A stretch of 64,000 bases of DNA from assembly GCF_017302275.1 (NCBI RefSeq), contig NZ_JAFLDR010000010.1, forward strand, positions 62,001 to 126,000, read 5' to 3'. A program made the position numbers and the translations under genes. Origin of the DNA: Sulfuritalea sp. GTDB taxonomy: Bacteria; Pseudomonadota; Gammaproteobacteria; Burkholderiales; Rhodocyclaceae. This document shows positions 49,142-62,501 of this stretch, in pieces; the stretch's first letter is position 1, and each line of letters begins with the position of its first letter. The notes beneath the pieces were generated by a model. The model saw only the letters and a program-made list of their open reading frames with translations, was not told the DNA's origin and ran no database searches.

Positions 49142-50258
49142 TCTGGCGCCCTACGCGGTCTGTGACGGAAACAGCCGGGGGCGAGCGGTTGCGGAGCCGC
49201 GACCCAAGGTGCGCAGCGAGTTCCAGCGCGATCGCGATCGCATTGTCCATTCCACGGCCTTCCGTCGCCTGGAGTACAAGACCCAGGTTTTCGTCAACCA
49301 TGAAGGTGATCTGTTTCGCACCCGGCTGACGCACAGCATCGAGGTGGCCCAGATCGCGCGCACCGTGGCGCGTGCGCTGGAACTCAACGACGACCTGGCC
49401 GAGGCCATCGCACTGGCCCACGACCTTGGCCATACCCCGTTCGGCCACGCCGGCCAGGATGCATTGAACGAATGCATGCAGGGGCATGGCGGCTTCGAGC
49501 ACAACCTGCAAAGCCTGCGCATAGTCGATCGCCTCGAGGAACGCTACGGTGCCTTTGATGGCCTGAACCTGATGTTCGAGACGCGCGAGGGCATCCTCAA
49601 GCACTGCTCGCCGGCGCGGGCACGGGAGTTGGGCGATCTCGGCCTGCGCTTTATCGATGGCCGGCGACCTACGCTGGAGGCGCAAATCTGCAATCTGGCC
49701 GACGAAATCGCTTACAACAACCACGACGTGGATGACGGGTTGCGTTCAGGCGTGCTCACGCTGGAGCTGTTGCAGGACGTGTCTCTATTCACGCGCCATG
49801 CCGCCGAAGTCTCCGCCGAATTTCCTTCCATCGCCGGACGCCGCCGGGTACATGAAACCATCCGGCGCATGATTGACGCCCAGGTCACCGACCTCCTCTC
49901 CGAATCGGCCCGGCGTATTGCGGCAGCAGCTCCGGGCACACTGGAGGATGTCCGCAGTGCAGCGGAGTTGATCGGTTTCTCGGCGGCCATGACTGAGGAA
50001 AACCGTGCGCTCAAGGGCTTTCTCCGCGAGCATCTTTATCGCCATTACGAGGTGCTGCGCATGACCGCCAAGGCACGGCGCGTGATCCATGACCTGTTCG
50101 GCGCTTTCGTCGCCAATCCGCGCCTGCTGCCGCCCCAGTACCAGGCCATGGCCGCCGCGGGAACAATCGAACGGACAACGGCGGATTACATCGCGGGCAT
50201 GACCGACCGCTACTCGATGCGGGAACACCGCCGCCTGTTTGCCGTCAGCGAGTTCTAG
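49134..50258 (+). CDS. dgt: dGTP triphosphohydrolase-like HD-domain protein
   Basis: A 374-residue member of the type 2 dGTPase subfamily, which splits deoxynucleoside triphosphates to deoxynucleoside and triphosphate. The N-terminus has [20 protein letters not shown] and [20 protein letters not shown]. The metal-binding His-Asp motif is [19 protein letters not shown], and a later metal Asp is in [17 protein letters not shown]. Regulation by other dNTPs is known in relatives. It overlaps aroB by eight bases and ends 35 bases before the gltB promoter. Confidence 0.93.
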   Translation: MPDLAPYAVCDGNSRGRAVAEPRPKVRSEFQRDRDRIVHSTAFRRLEYKTQVFVNHEGDLFRTRLTHSIEVAQIARTVARALELNDDLAEAIALAHDLGHTPFGHAGQDALNECMQGHGGFEHNLQSLRIVDRLEERYGAFDGLNLMFETREGILKHCSPARARELGDLGLRFIDGRRPTLEAQICNLADEIAYNNHDVDDGLRSGVLTLELLQDVSLFTRHAAEVSAEFPSIAGRRRVHETIRRMIDAQVTDLLSESARRIAAAAPGTLEDVRSAAELIGFSAAMTEENRALKGFLREHLYRHYEVLRMTAKARRVIHDLFGAFVANPRLLPPQYQAMAAAGTIERTTADYIAGMTDRYSMREHRRLFAVSEF

Positions 50259-50293
50259 GGAGCACCCTAGCCCGATTGCTGCGTTGCAGCGTA

Positions 50294-50322
50294 TTGAAAT
50301 CCACCTCTTTTGGCGGTATATT
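50294..50322 (+). promoter_or_regulatory. Sigma-70 promoter upstream of gltB
   Basis: TTGAAA (50294-50299), a 17-base spacer and TATATT (50317-50322) make a near-consensus promoter just after the dgt stop codon. Transcription would start near 50329, giving a leader of about 117 bases before gltB that contains a terminator hairpin. Confidence 0.7.
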
Positions 50323-50355
50323 CGAGTGTCCGCGATGCATGGCGGAAAATCCAAG

Positions 50356-50385
50356 GCCGGGGAGCGGCAACACCCCGGCTTTTTT
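50356..50385 (+). terminator. Terminator or attenuator hairpin in the gltB leader
   Basis: GCCGGGG (50356-50362) pairs with CCCCGGC (50373-50379), followed directly by six T (50380-50385). It lies about 30 bases after the predicted start of transcription and 60 bases before the gltB ATG. A small upstream stem (TCCGC / GCGGA, about 50330-50345) precedes it. It could attenuate gltBD or end a small RNA of about 57 bases. Confidence 0.75.
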
Positions 50386-50445
50386 GCCGGCCGCGTTTGC
50401 AGATATTTCGGCCGATTGCCGGTCGCATTTCCGAGGAAAGACACG

Positions 50446-55070
<4,625 letters not shown>

Positions 55071-55074
<4 letters not shown>

Positions 55075-56537
55075 TGGGAAAGCCCACCGGATTCCTCGAA
55101 TTCCAGCGCATCTCCGATAGCTACGAGAAGGCGGAGTCGCGCGTCAAGCATTACCGCGAATTCATCCCGCACCTGAGCGACGAACAGGCGCGCACCCAGG
55201 GCGCGCGTTGCATGGATTGCGGCATTCCGTTCTGCAACAACGGCTGCCCGGTGAACAACCTGATCCCGGACTGGAACGACCTCGTCTATCGCGGCAAGTG
55301 GCAGGAAGCGATCGTCGCCTTGCACTCGACCAACAATTTTCCGGAATTCACCAGCCGCATCTGTCCCGCACCCTGCGAGGCAGCCTGTACGCTGAACATC
55401 CCGCAGACACCCGTCGGCATCAAGTCGATCGAGCGCGCCATCATCGACAAGGCGGGCGAGAACGGTTGGGTCGTGCCGCAGCCGGCGGCGAAGAAGACCG
55501 GCAAGAAGGTCGCAGTCGTCGGCTCCGGGCCGGCCGGGCTGGCCGCCGCGCAGCAACTGGCGCGCGTCGGGCACGCGGTGACGGTGTTCGAGAAGAACGA
55601 TCGCATCGGCGGCCTGTTGCGCTACGGCATTCCCGATTTCAAGCTGGACAAGCGCCTGATCGACTGGCGCATGGCGCAGATGAAGGCCGAAGGCGTCAAG
55701 TTCGTCACCGGCTCCATGGTCACCGGCGCCGCGCTGCCCAAGGGCATCGTCAACGACGCGAAGAAGACCGTCAGCGCCGCGCAGTTGCAAAAGGAATTCG
55801 ATGCCGTGGTGCTGGCCGGCGGCGCCGAGAATCCGCGCGACCTGCCGGTCCCCGGCCGCGAGCTGAAGGGCGTGCATTTCGCGCTCGAGTTCCTGATTCC
55901 GCAGAACAAGGAAGTCGCCGGCGGTCGCAAGAACCCGATCGACGTCGCCGGCAAGCATATTCTTGTCATCGGCGGCGGCGACACCGGCTCGGATTGCGTC
56001 GGCACCTCCAATCGTCACGGTGCTGCCAGCATCACGCAGATCGAGCTGCTGCCGCGTCCGCCCGAGCAGGAGAACGGCGAGCTGACCTGGCCCTACTGGC
56101 CACTGAAGATGCGCACCTCGTCCTCGCACGATGAAGGTTGCGCGCGCGACTGGGCCATCGGCACCAAGGAGTTCGTTGGCGAAAATGGCGTACTCAAGGC
56201 GGTCAAGGCCGTGCGCCTGGAATGGACGGACGGCCGCATGAGCGAGATCGCCGGTTCCGAATTCGAGATCCCGGCCGACTATGTATTCCTCGCCATGGGT
56301 TTCGTCAGCCCGGTCGGCGGCGTGCTCGATGCCTTCGGCATTGACAAGGACAATCGCGGCAATGCCCGCGCCGATACCGAAGGCGGCCAGTCCTATGCCA
56401 CCAACGTCACCGGCGTGTTCGCCGCCGGCGACATGCGCCGCGGTCAGTCGCTGGTGGTCTGGGCCATTCGGGAGGGTCGTCAGTGCGCGCGCAGCGTCGA
56501 CCAATACCTGATGGGTTCGAGTATCTTGCCGCGCTGA
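55071..56537 (+). CDS. gltD: Glutamate synthase small subunit (GOGAT beta)
   Basis: FAD- and NADPH-binding partner of GltB, 488 residues. The N-terminal 4Fe-4S Cys motifs are [20 protein letters not shown] and [14 protein letters not shown]. The FAD site is [20 protein letters not shown] at about 145. The NADPH site is [15 protein letters not shown], and the C-terminal [19 protein letters not shown] closes the FAD domain. Two ATGs in tandem (55071, 55074) could start it; the first overlaps the gltB stop. glmU follows seven bases later. Confidence 0.96.
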
Positions 56538-56544
56538 GCCCGCC

Positions 56545-57870
56545 TTGAACGTCGTCATCCTCGCCGCGGGCAAGGGCAAGCGGATGCACTCCGATCTGCC
56601 CAAGGTGCTGCATCCCTTGGCCGGCAAGGCGTTGTTGGCCCATGTGATCGAGACCTCGCGCCAACTTGGCGCGGCCCGCATTTGCGTGGTCTATGGCCAT
56701 GGCGGCGAGCAGGTTCGCGAGACCCTCGACGCTCCCGACCTGGGCTGGGCGCGCCAGGAGCCACAACTCGGCACTGGTCATGCCGTTCTGCAGGCCATGC
56801 CGGCGCTGGCCGGCACGACCGCTTCCACGCTTGTGCTCTACGGCGACGTGCCGCTGACCCGGGTTGCTTCGCTGCAGCGCCTGATCGCCGCCGCCGGTGA
56901 CGGCGCCTTGGGTCTCCTCACCGCGCATCTCAACAATCCTCATGGCTACGGCCGCATCGTGCGCGTCGATGGCAAGGTTGTGCGCATCGTCGAAGAGAAG
57001 GATGCGGACGATGCCGAACGCGCGATCACTGAAATCAATACCGGCATCCTCGTCGCGCCGACGGCGGCGCTGGCGCGCTGGTTGCCGACCCTGGGCAATC
57101 GCAACGCACAGGGCGAGTACTACCTGACCGACATCGTCGCCATGGCAGTCAGCGAAGGCATGCCGGTGGCAACCGCGCACCCGGAGGCAAGCTGGGAGAC
57201 GGAGGGTGTCAACAGCAAGCTGCAGCTCGCGCAACTGGAACGTGTGTACCAGCAGAACCTCGCCGTGCGACTGATGGAGCAGGGCGTCACCCTGGCCGAT
57301 CCATCGCGCATCGACGTGCGTGGCGAACTGATCTGCGGGCGCGATGTCAGCATCGATGTCAATTGTGTGTTCGAAGGCCGCGTCGTGCTCGGCGACGGCG
57401 TGCGAATCAAAGCCAACTGCGTACTGGAAGACGCCGTCGTCGGCGCCGGCAGCGTCATCGGCCCGTTTGCGCGCTTGCGTCCCGGCACCGAGCTCGGTCG
57501 TGACGTGCATGTCGGCAACTTTGTCGAGGTCAAGAATTCGAGCGTCGCCGACCACTCCAAAGCCAACCATCTGGCCTACATCGGCGACGCCACCATCGGC
57601 AGCCGCGTCAATGTCGGCGCCGGCACCATCACCTGCAACTACGACGGAGCCAACAAGTTCCGCACCGTGATCGAGGATGACGCATTCATCGGCTCCGACA
57701 CGCAACTGGTCGCCCCGGTCACCGTCGGTCGCGGCGCCACGCTGGGCGCCGGCACCACGCTGACGCGCAATGCGCCCCCCGATCAGCTGACCATTTCCCG
57801 TGCCCAGCAGGTTTCGATACCAGGCTGGAAGCGGCCGACAAAGAACGCGAACGCGAAGAAAAAGGACTGA
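56545..57870 (+). CDS. glmU: Bifunctional GlmU (UDP-GlcNAc pyrophosphorylase / GlcN-1-P acetyltransferase)
   Basis: Makes UDP-GlcNAc for cell wall and LPS. The 441-residue protein has an N-terminal nucleotidyltransferase domain with [20 protein letters not shown]; the usual GTRM is GKRM here. [11 protein letters not shown] and VLYGDVPLT follow. The C-terminal left-handed beta-helix acetyltransferase has [20 protein letters not shown] and [13 protein letters not shown]. The start is TTG 56545, fixed by the first strand NVVILAAG. It lies seven bases after gltD and three before glmS. Confidence 0.95.
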   Translation: MNVVILAAGKGKRMHSDLPKVLHPLAGKALLAHVIETSRQLGAARICVVYGHGGEQVRETLDAPDLGWARQEPQLGTGHAVLQAMPALAGTTASTLVLYGDVPLTRVASLQRLIAAAGDGALGLLTAHLNNPHGYGRIVRVDGKVVRIVEEKDADDAERAITEINTGILVAPTAALARWLPTLGNRNAQGEYYLTDIVAMAVSEGMPVATAHPEASWETEGVNSKLQLAQLERVYQQNLAVRLMEQGVTLADPSRIDVRGELICGRDVSIDVNCVFEGRVVLGDGVRIKANCVLEDAVVGAGSVIGPFARLRPGTELGRDVHVGNFVEVKNSSVADHSKANHLAYIGDATIGSRVNVGAGTITCNYDGANKFRTVIEDDAFIGSDTQLVAPVTVGRGATLGAGTTLTRNAPPDQLTISRAQQVSIPGWKRPTKNANAKKKD

Positions 57871-57873
57871 GCC

Positions 57874-59703
57874 ATGTGCGGTATTGTCGCTGCGGTCGCC
57901 GAACGCAACATTGTTCCCGTGCTGATCGAAGGGCTGATGAAGCTGGAGTATCGCGGCTATGACTCCGCCGGACTGGCCCTGCTCAACCCGACGCTGACCC
58001 GCTTGCGCAGCGTGGGCCGCGTTGCCGAACTCGCCACTCAGTCCGCAGGGCAGGTGGCGCACCACGGCATAGCCCACACGCGCTGGGCGACCCATGGCGT
58101 GCCCTCGGAACGCAATGCGCATCCGCACGTATCGGAAGGCCTTGCCGTGGTGCATAACGGCATCATCGAGAACTATGCCGAGCTCAAACAGGAACTCGCG
58201 GCGCAGGGCTATGTATTCGCCTCGGACACCGATACCGAGGTGATCGCGCACCTGGTCTGGCACACGCTCAAGTCGACGCCCGACCTGTTCGAAGCGGTGC
58301 GCCTGGCCAAGGCGCGCCTGATCGGCGCCTATGCGATCGCCGTGCTGCAGGAGTGGGACGACCGCATCGTCGTCGCCCGCCATGGCGCGCCCCTGCTGCT
58401 GGGCCTGGGTGATGACGGCAACTACGCCGCTTCCGATGCCTCGGCCCTGCTGCAGGTGACGCGGCGCATGATCTACCTCGAAGATGGCGATGTCGCCGAA
58501 CTGCGCCGCGATGGCGTGCGAATAGTCGGCGCTGACGGCACGGCGGCGATGGTGCCGGCCGATCGCCCGGTAAATGAAAGTACGCTTTCGGCCGACGACG
58601 TCGAGCTGGGCGAGTACCAGCACTACATGCAGAAGGAAATCTTCGAGCAGCCGCAGGCGCTGGCCGCGACGCTGGAGATGATCGGCGGCGCGCAGACGCT
58701 GAGCCCCAACCTGTTCGGCGTCGCCGCACCCGAGATGCTGCATGGCGTGAAATCGGTACTGATCCTCGCCTGCGGCACCAGCTACCACTCCGGCCTCGTC
58801 GCGCGCTACTGGATAGAGCAACTCGCGGGCATTCCCTGCAGCGTGGAGATCGCCAGCGAGTACCGCTATCGCATTTCGGTGCCCGACACCGAACAACTCG
58901 TCGTGGCGATTTCCCAGTCCGGCGAAACCGCCGACACCCTGGCCTCGGTGAAGCACGCCAAGGCGCTGGGCATGGGCCGCACGCTGGCGATCTGCAACGT
59001 CGCCGAATCGGCCATCGTGCGCGAATGCGCACTGCGTTTCCTGACCCGTGCCGGCCCCGAGATCGGCGTCGCGTCGACCAAGGCATTTACCACCCAGCTC
59101 GCCGCGCTGTTCCTGCTCGCGGCGACGCTGGCGAAGCAAGCCGGTCGCCTGTCGCCGGAGCAGGAGGGCACCCACCTGACGGCGCTGCGCCACCTGCCGG
59201 TAGCCGTGGGCAAGGTTCTGGCGCTGGAACCGGAGATCAAGGTCTGGGCCGCTCGCTTCGCCGACAAACAGCACGCCTTGTTCCTCGGTCGCGGCCACCA
59301 CTACCCGATCGCGCTGGAAGGCGCGCTGAAGCTCAAGGAAATTTCCTACATCCACGCCGAGGGCTATCCCGCCGGCGAGCTCAAACACGGCCCGCTGGCG
59401 CTGGTAGACAGGGCCATGCCGGTGATCAGCATCGCGCCGAACGACGCCTTGCTGGAAAAGCTCAAGTCCAACCTCAAGGAAGTCGCCGCGCGCGGCGGCG
59501 AACTCTATGTGTTCGCGGATGCCGATTCCGTGGTCGATGCCGAGGAAGGCGTGCATGTGCTGCGCTTGCCCGAGCATTACGGCCTGCTTTCGCCGGTGCT
59601 CCATGTCGTGCCGCTGCAGTTGCTCTCGTATCACGCCGCGCTGGTCAAGGGCACCGATGTCGACAAGCCGCGTAACCTCGCCAAAAGCGTCACGGTCGAG
59701 TAG
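57874..59703 (+). CDS. glmS: Glutamine-fructose-6-phosphate aminotransferase (isomerizing)
   Basis: First step of amino-sugar synthesis: fructose-6-P plus glutamine gives glucosamine-6-P. The 609 residues begin [10 protein letters not shown] with Cys2 as the glutaminase nucleophile. GYDSAGLA and HTRWATHG complete that domain. Two SIS domains follow ([59 protein letters not shown]), and the C-terminus [11 protein letters not shown] is conserved. There are only three bases between glmU and glmS, so no room for a glmS ribozyme. A short variant of the dispersed 13-mer lies at 58524-58536. Confidence 0.96.
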   Translation: MCGIVAAVAERNIVPVLIEGLMKLEYRGYDSAGLALLNPTLTRLRSVGRVAELATQSAGQVAHHGIAHTRWATHGVPSERNAHPHVSEGLAVVHNGIIENYAELKQELAAQGYVFASDTDTEVIAHLVWHTLKSTPDLFEAVRLAKARLIGAYAIAVLQEWDDRIVVARHGAPLLLGLGDDGNYAASDASALLQVTRRMIYLEDGDVAELRRDGVRIVGADGTAAMVPADRPVNESTLSADDVELGEYQHYMQKEIFEQPQALAATLEMIGGAQTLSPNLFGVAAPEMLHGVKSVLILACGTSYHSGLVARYWIEQLAGIPCSVEIASEYRYRISVPDTEQLVVAISQSGETADTLASVKHAKALGMGRTLAICNVAESAIVRECALRFLTRAGPEIGVASTKAFTTQLAALFLLAATLAKQAGRLSPEQEGTHLTALRHLPVAVGKVLALEPEIKVWAARFADKQHALFLGRGHHYPIALEGALKLKEISYIHAEGYPAGELKHGPLALVDRAMPVISIAPNDALLEKLKSNLKEVAARGGELYVFADADSVVDAEEGVHVLRLPEHYGLLSPVLHVVPLQLLSYHAALVKGTDVDKPRNLAKSVTVE

Positions 59704-59737
59704 GTCGTTGCACGCGCCGAGGCCCGCGGCCCGGGCA

Positions 59738-60511
59738 ATGCTTTCGGCGGTCGCGGCTTTGCTGCTGGCGGCTTGCGCCGGCCAGCCCGCCTGGCACAGC
59801 GGTTTCGAGAACGGCTTTCCCGGCAGCGAATGGCTGAACCACGATCGCGGCGCCTATTCGGCCGACGGCACCCTGCCGGTGGGGCGCGCGTCGGCGTGGA
59901 CCATCGTCGATCGCGAGTCCGGCGCGCCGGTGTTTTCCGGCCGTCATGCCTACAAGGGGTGGATCGTGCGCGCGGCGGGCGACAGCCATCGCGCCTATCC
60001 GGGAATCCATGTCGATATCCCCACCCCGCTGGTCAACAGCTTCATGGTGTACCTCGATTCCGACTACGACAGGCTAGGTGCCGACGACTGGATCCATTTC
60101 GGCACCTGGGGCAACCACGATACAACCGCAGCGACGGGACGCTGGGCGCTGCATACGCTGGCGGTGCGCGACCGCAAGCTCGAATTTGCGCACACCGCGC
60201 CGTTTCATGGGGAATACATCGGCCCCCGGCCGCAGCCCGAGTTTCCGCTGCGGCGCTGGGTGCGCTTGACGGCCTATATCCACTATGCGGATACCTCGGG
60301 CCAGGTCCAGGTCTGGCAGGATGGCGTGCCCATGCTGCGCGCCGAGGTCGCGGCGCTCGCCGGCAATCCCGGGACGCGCCTGCGTACCGCACACTGGGGC
60401 ATGTACGCCAACGGCGGTGTCGACCACGGCGTGCAGTACAACGACCAGATCAGCATCTGCACCCTGGCGGCGCCTCTGGCAGACCTGGGAGGCGAGCCGG
60501 CCTGTCCGTGA
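59738..60511 (+). CDS. Putative lipoprotein with lectin/lyase-like beta fold
   Basis: A 257-residue lipoprotein from ATG 59738. The signal is AVAALLLAAC, with lipidated Cys at residue 13. The mature protein is beta-rich with many Trp, Tyr and His: FENGFPGSEWLNHDRGAYSA, GWIVRAAGDSHRAYPGIHVD, WIHFGTWGNHDTTAATGRWA and HYADTSGQVQVWQDGVPML. The run from VRLTAYIHY to WQDGV resembles concanavalin-like jelly rolls of polysaccharide lyase families, so a carbohydrate-binding or lyase role is possible. I cannot name a family with certainty. TTG 59708 is an in-frame earlier start. Confidence 0.72.
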   Translation: MLSAVAALLLAACAGQPAWHSGFENGFPGSEWLNHDRGAYSADGTLPVGRASAWTIVDRESGAPVFSGRHAYKGWIVRAAGDSHRAYPGIHVDIPTPLVNSFMVYLDSDYDRLGADDWIHFGTWGNHDTTAATGRWALHTLAVRDRKLEFAHTAPFHGEYIGPRPQPEFPLRRWVRLTAYIHYADTSGQVQVWQDGVPMLRAEVAALAGNPGTRLRTAHWGMYANGGVDHGVQYNDQISICTLAAPLADLGGEPACP

Positions 60512-60642
60512 CTGGCCGGCCCCTGCCTCGGCGCTGGCGGCGCGGCGCCGTTCCTGCGTCGCGCGCAGGTGGCTCCTGGGTCGCGTTACGCGATCGGGTG
60601 GGGTAATCGGGTACCCTTTCGCTTTTTCCGATCTTGCCCACC

Positions 60643-61356
60643 ATGTGCGGTCGTTATGTTCTCCACGGGCCACGGTCCAGACTCACGGAATACTTCGACC
60701 TCCAGGATTGCGCGGACTGGACGGCACGCTACAACATCGCACCGCAGAGCGATGTGCTGGTGATACGGCAGCGCCCGGATGTCGGGCGCGTCGGCCAGAT
60801 GGTGCGCTGGGGATTGATCCCGCGCTGGGCGAAGGATCCGTCGATCGGCCTCCGGCTTAACAACGCGCGGGCGGAGACCGTGGCCGAGAAGCCATCCTTC
60901 AAGTCCAGCTTCGAGCGTCATCGCTGCCTGATTCCCGCCAACGGCTTCTACGAATGGCAAGTGGTGGATGGAGAGGGCAAGCCGCGCAAGCAGCCGTGGT
61001 ACATCAGCCCGGCGAACGACGGCGACTTCTTCGCCATGGCGGGCCTGCTCGCGGCGTGGAAGTCGCCGCAGGGCCAGGACATCATCAGCGCCTGCGTCAT
61101 AACCACCACGCCCAACGAACTGATGGCACCGATCCACGATCGCATGCCGGTGCTGCTGGCAGGCGAGCAGTTCGAAACATGGCTCGATCCCGCCGTGCGC
61201 GACCCGGAAACGCTGAGTCGGCACTTGCTGCCGACGCCAGCGCGGAGTATCGTTGCCTGGCCAGTCGGCGGTCGGGTCAATAGCGCCAGGCATGAAGGGC
61301 CGGACCTTATTGAACGCGCGGGCGATCCAAACACCGGGGACGGGGTGAGCCGATGA
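60643..61356 (+). CDS. yedK: SOS response-associated peptidase (SRAP), YedK-like
   Basis: A 237-residue protein that crosslinks to abasic sites in single-stranded DNA through its N-terminal Cys. The start must be ATG 60643 because MCGRYVLHG places Cys2 after Met removal. The other active-site residues are visible: Asn in LNNARAETVAEKPSF, Glu in NGFYEWQ and His in PIHDRMPVLLAG. TTG 60634 would bury Cys2 and is rejected. Its stop overlaps the fbp start (ATGA), an unusual pairing of repair and gluconeogenesis genes. Confidence 0.93.
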   Translation: MCGRYVLHGPRSRLTEYFDLQDCADWTARYNIAPQSDVLVIRQRPDVGRVGQMVRWGLIPRWAKDPSIGLRLNNARAETVAEKPSFKSSFERHRCLIPANGFYEWQVVDGEGKPRKQPWYISPANDGDFFAMAGLLAAWKSPQGQDIISACVITTTPNELMAPIHDRMPVLLAGEQFETWLDPAVRDPETLSRHLLPTPARSIVAWPVGGRVNSARHEGPDLIERAGDPNTGDGVSR

Positions 61357-62405
61357 TCAGGGAACGCATCACGCTGACGCAGTTCATCATCGAGGACCAG
61401 CGCAGCGCCAAGGGCGCGAGCGGCGATTTCTCGGTCCTGCTGAGCGACATCGTCACCGCCTGCAAGAGCATCTCGCACCTCGTATCGAGCGGCGGCCTCG
61501 GCGCCGACGCGACCGATCCGCGAGCCTTCCTCGAGCGCGCGGCCAGCGACTCGATGATCCAGTCGACGATCTGGACCGGACGCCTGTCCGGCATGAGTTC
61601 CAAGTCGGTCGACGGCATGACGTCGATTCCGGCAAAGTATCCGCGCGGCAAGTACCTGCTGACATTCGATCCGCTCAACGGTTCCGGCAACCTCGACATC
61701 AACTTCATGTCCGGCACCATTTTTTCGATCCTGCGTGCGCCCGCCGGCCGCAGAAAAGTAACCGCGAAGGACTTCCTCCAGCCCGGGAGCGAGATGGTTG
61801 CGGCGGGATTCGCGCTCTATGGCGCTTCGACGCGGCTGGTGCTGACTACAGGCAACGGCGCCAATGTCTTCATGCTCGATCGCGAGATCGGCGAGTTCGT
61901 CCTCACCCATCCGAAGGTGGTGATTCCGGACAATGCCGCCACCTTCGCCATCAACGCGTCGAACGAGCGCTTCTGGGAGCCGCCGGTGCGCCGCTACGTG
62001 CAGGAATGCCTGGCCGGCAAGACCGGTCCGCGTCACCGCGACTTCGGCATGCGCTGGGTCGCCTCGCTGATCGCGGAAGCCTATCGCGTGCTGGTACGCG
62101 GCGGTGTATTTCTCTATCCGGTCGACGACAGGACACGTGACCAGGGCGGGCGCCTGGCACTACTGCACGAGGCCAATCCGATTGCCTTCATCATGGAACA
62201 GGCCGGCGGTGGCGCCATCACCGGGCGCGGCCGCATCCTGGACATCACGCCGGCCGATCTGCAGCAACGCACCGCCTTCATTTTCGGCTCGAAGAGCGAG
62301 GTCGATCTGATCCTCCGGTATCACAAGGATTACGTCGAAGGCCGTGATCACAACACCTACGACTGGCCGCTGTTCGGCAAGCGTTCCCTGTTTCGCAACG
62401 AATAG
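61353..62405 (+). CDS. fbp: Class I fructose-1,6-bisphosphatase
   Basis: Gluconeogenic phosphatase, 350 residues. YLLTFDPLNGSGNLDINFMS contains the metal-binding Asp residues (DPLDGSSN in most relatives; here DPLNGSGN, with Asp replaced by Asn and Ser by Gly). The later part has GGVFLYPVDDR and MEQAGGGAITGRGRILDITP, a variant of the usual EQAGG motif. Length and both motifs fit FBPase I. The changed DPLDGSSN motif is noteworthy because that second Asp is normally a metal ligand. It overlaps the SRAP gene by four bases. Confidence 0.88.
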   Translation: MIRERITLTQFIIEDQRSAKGASGDFSVLLSDIVTACKSISHLVSSGGLGADATDPRAFLERAASDSMIQSTIWTGRLSGMSSKSVDGMTSIPAKYPRGKYLLTFDPLNGSGNLDINFMSGTIFSILRAPAGRRKVTAKDFLQPGSEMVAAGFALYGASTRLVLTTGNGANVFMLDREIGEFVLTHPKVVIPDNAATFAINASNERFWEPPVRRYVQECLAGKTGPRHRDFGMRWVASLIAEAYRVLVRGGVFLYPVDDRTRDQGGRLALLHEANPIAFIMEQAGGGAITGRGRILDITPADLQQRTAFIFGSKSEVDLILRYHKDYVEGRDHNTYDWPLFGKRSLFRNE

Positions 62406-62501
62406 GTCTTGCCGGCGACAATCCGGCCGGGCCTGCGCTGATATCCGCCGGCGATGCCGGCGAAGGCTCTATCATTGGGCCATGTTCATGATCCGCTTGC
62501 C

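Noticed and set aside
57871-57873. glmS ribozyme or other leader between glmU and glmS
   Set aside because: Only three bases separate the genes.
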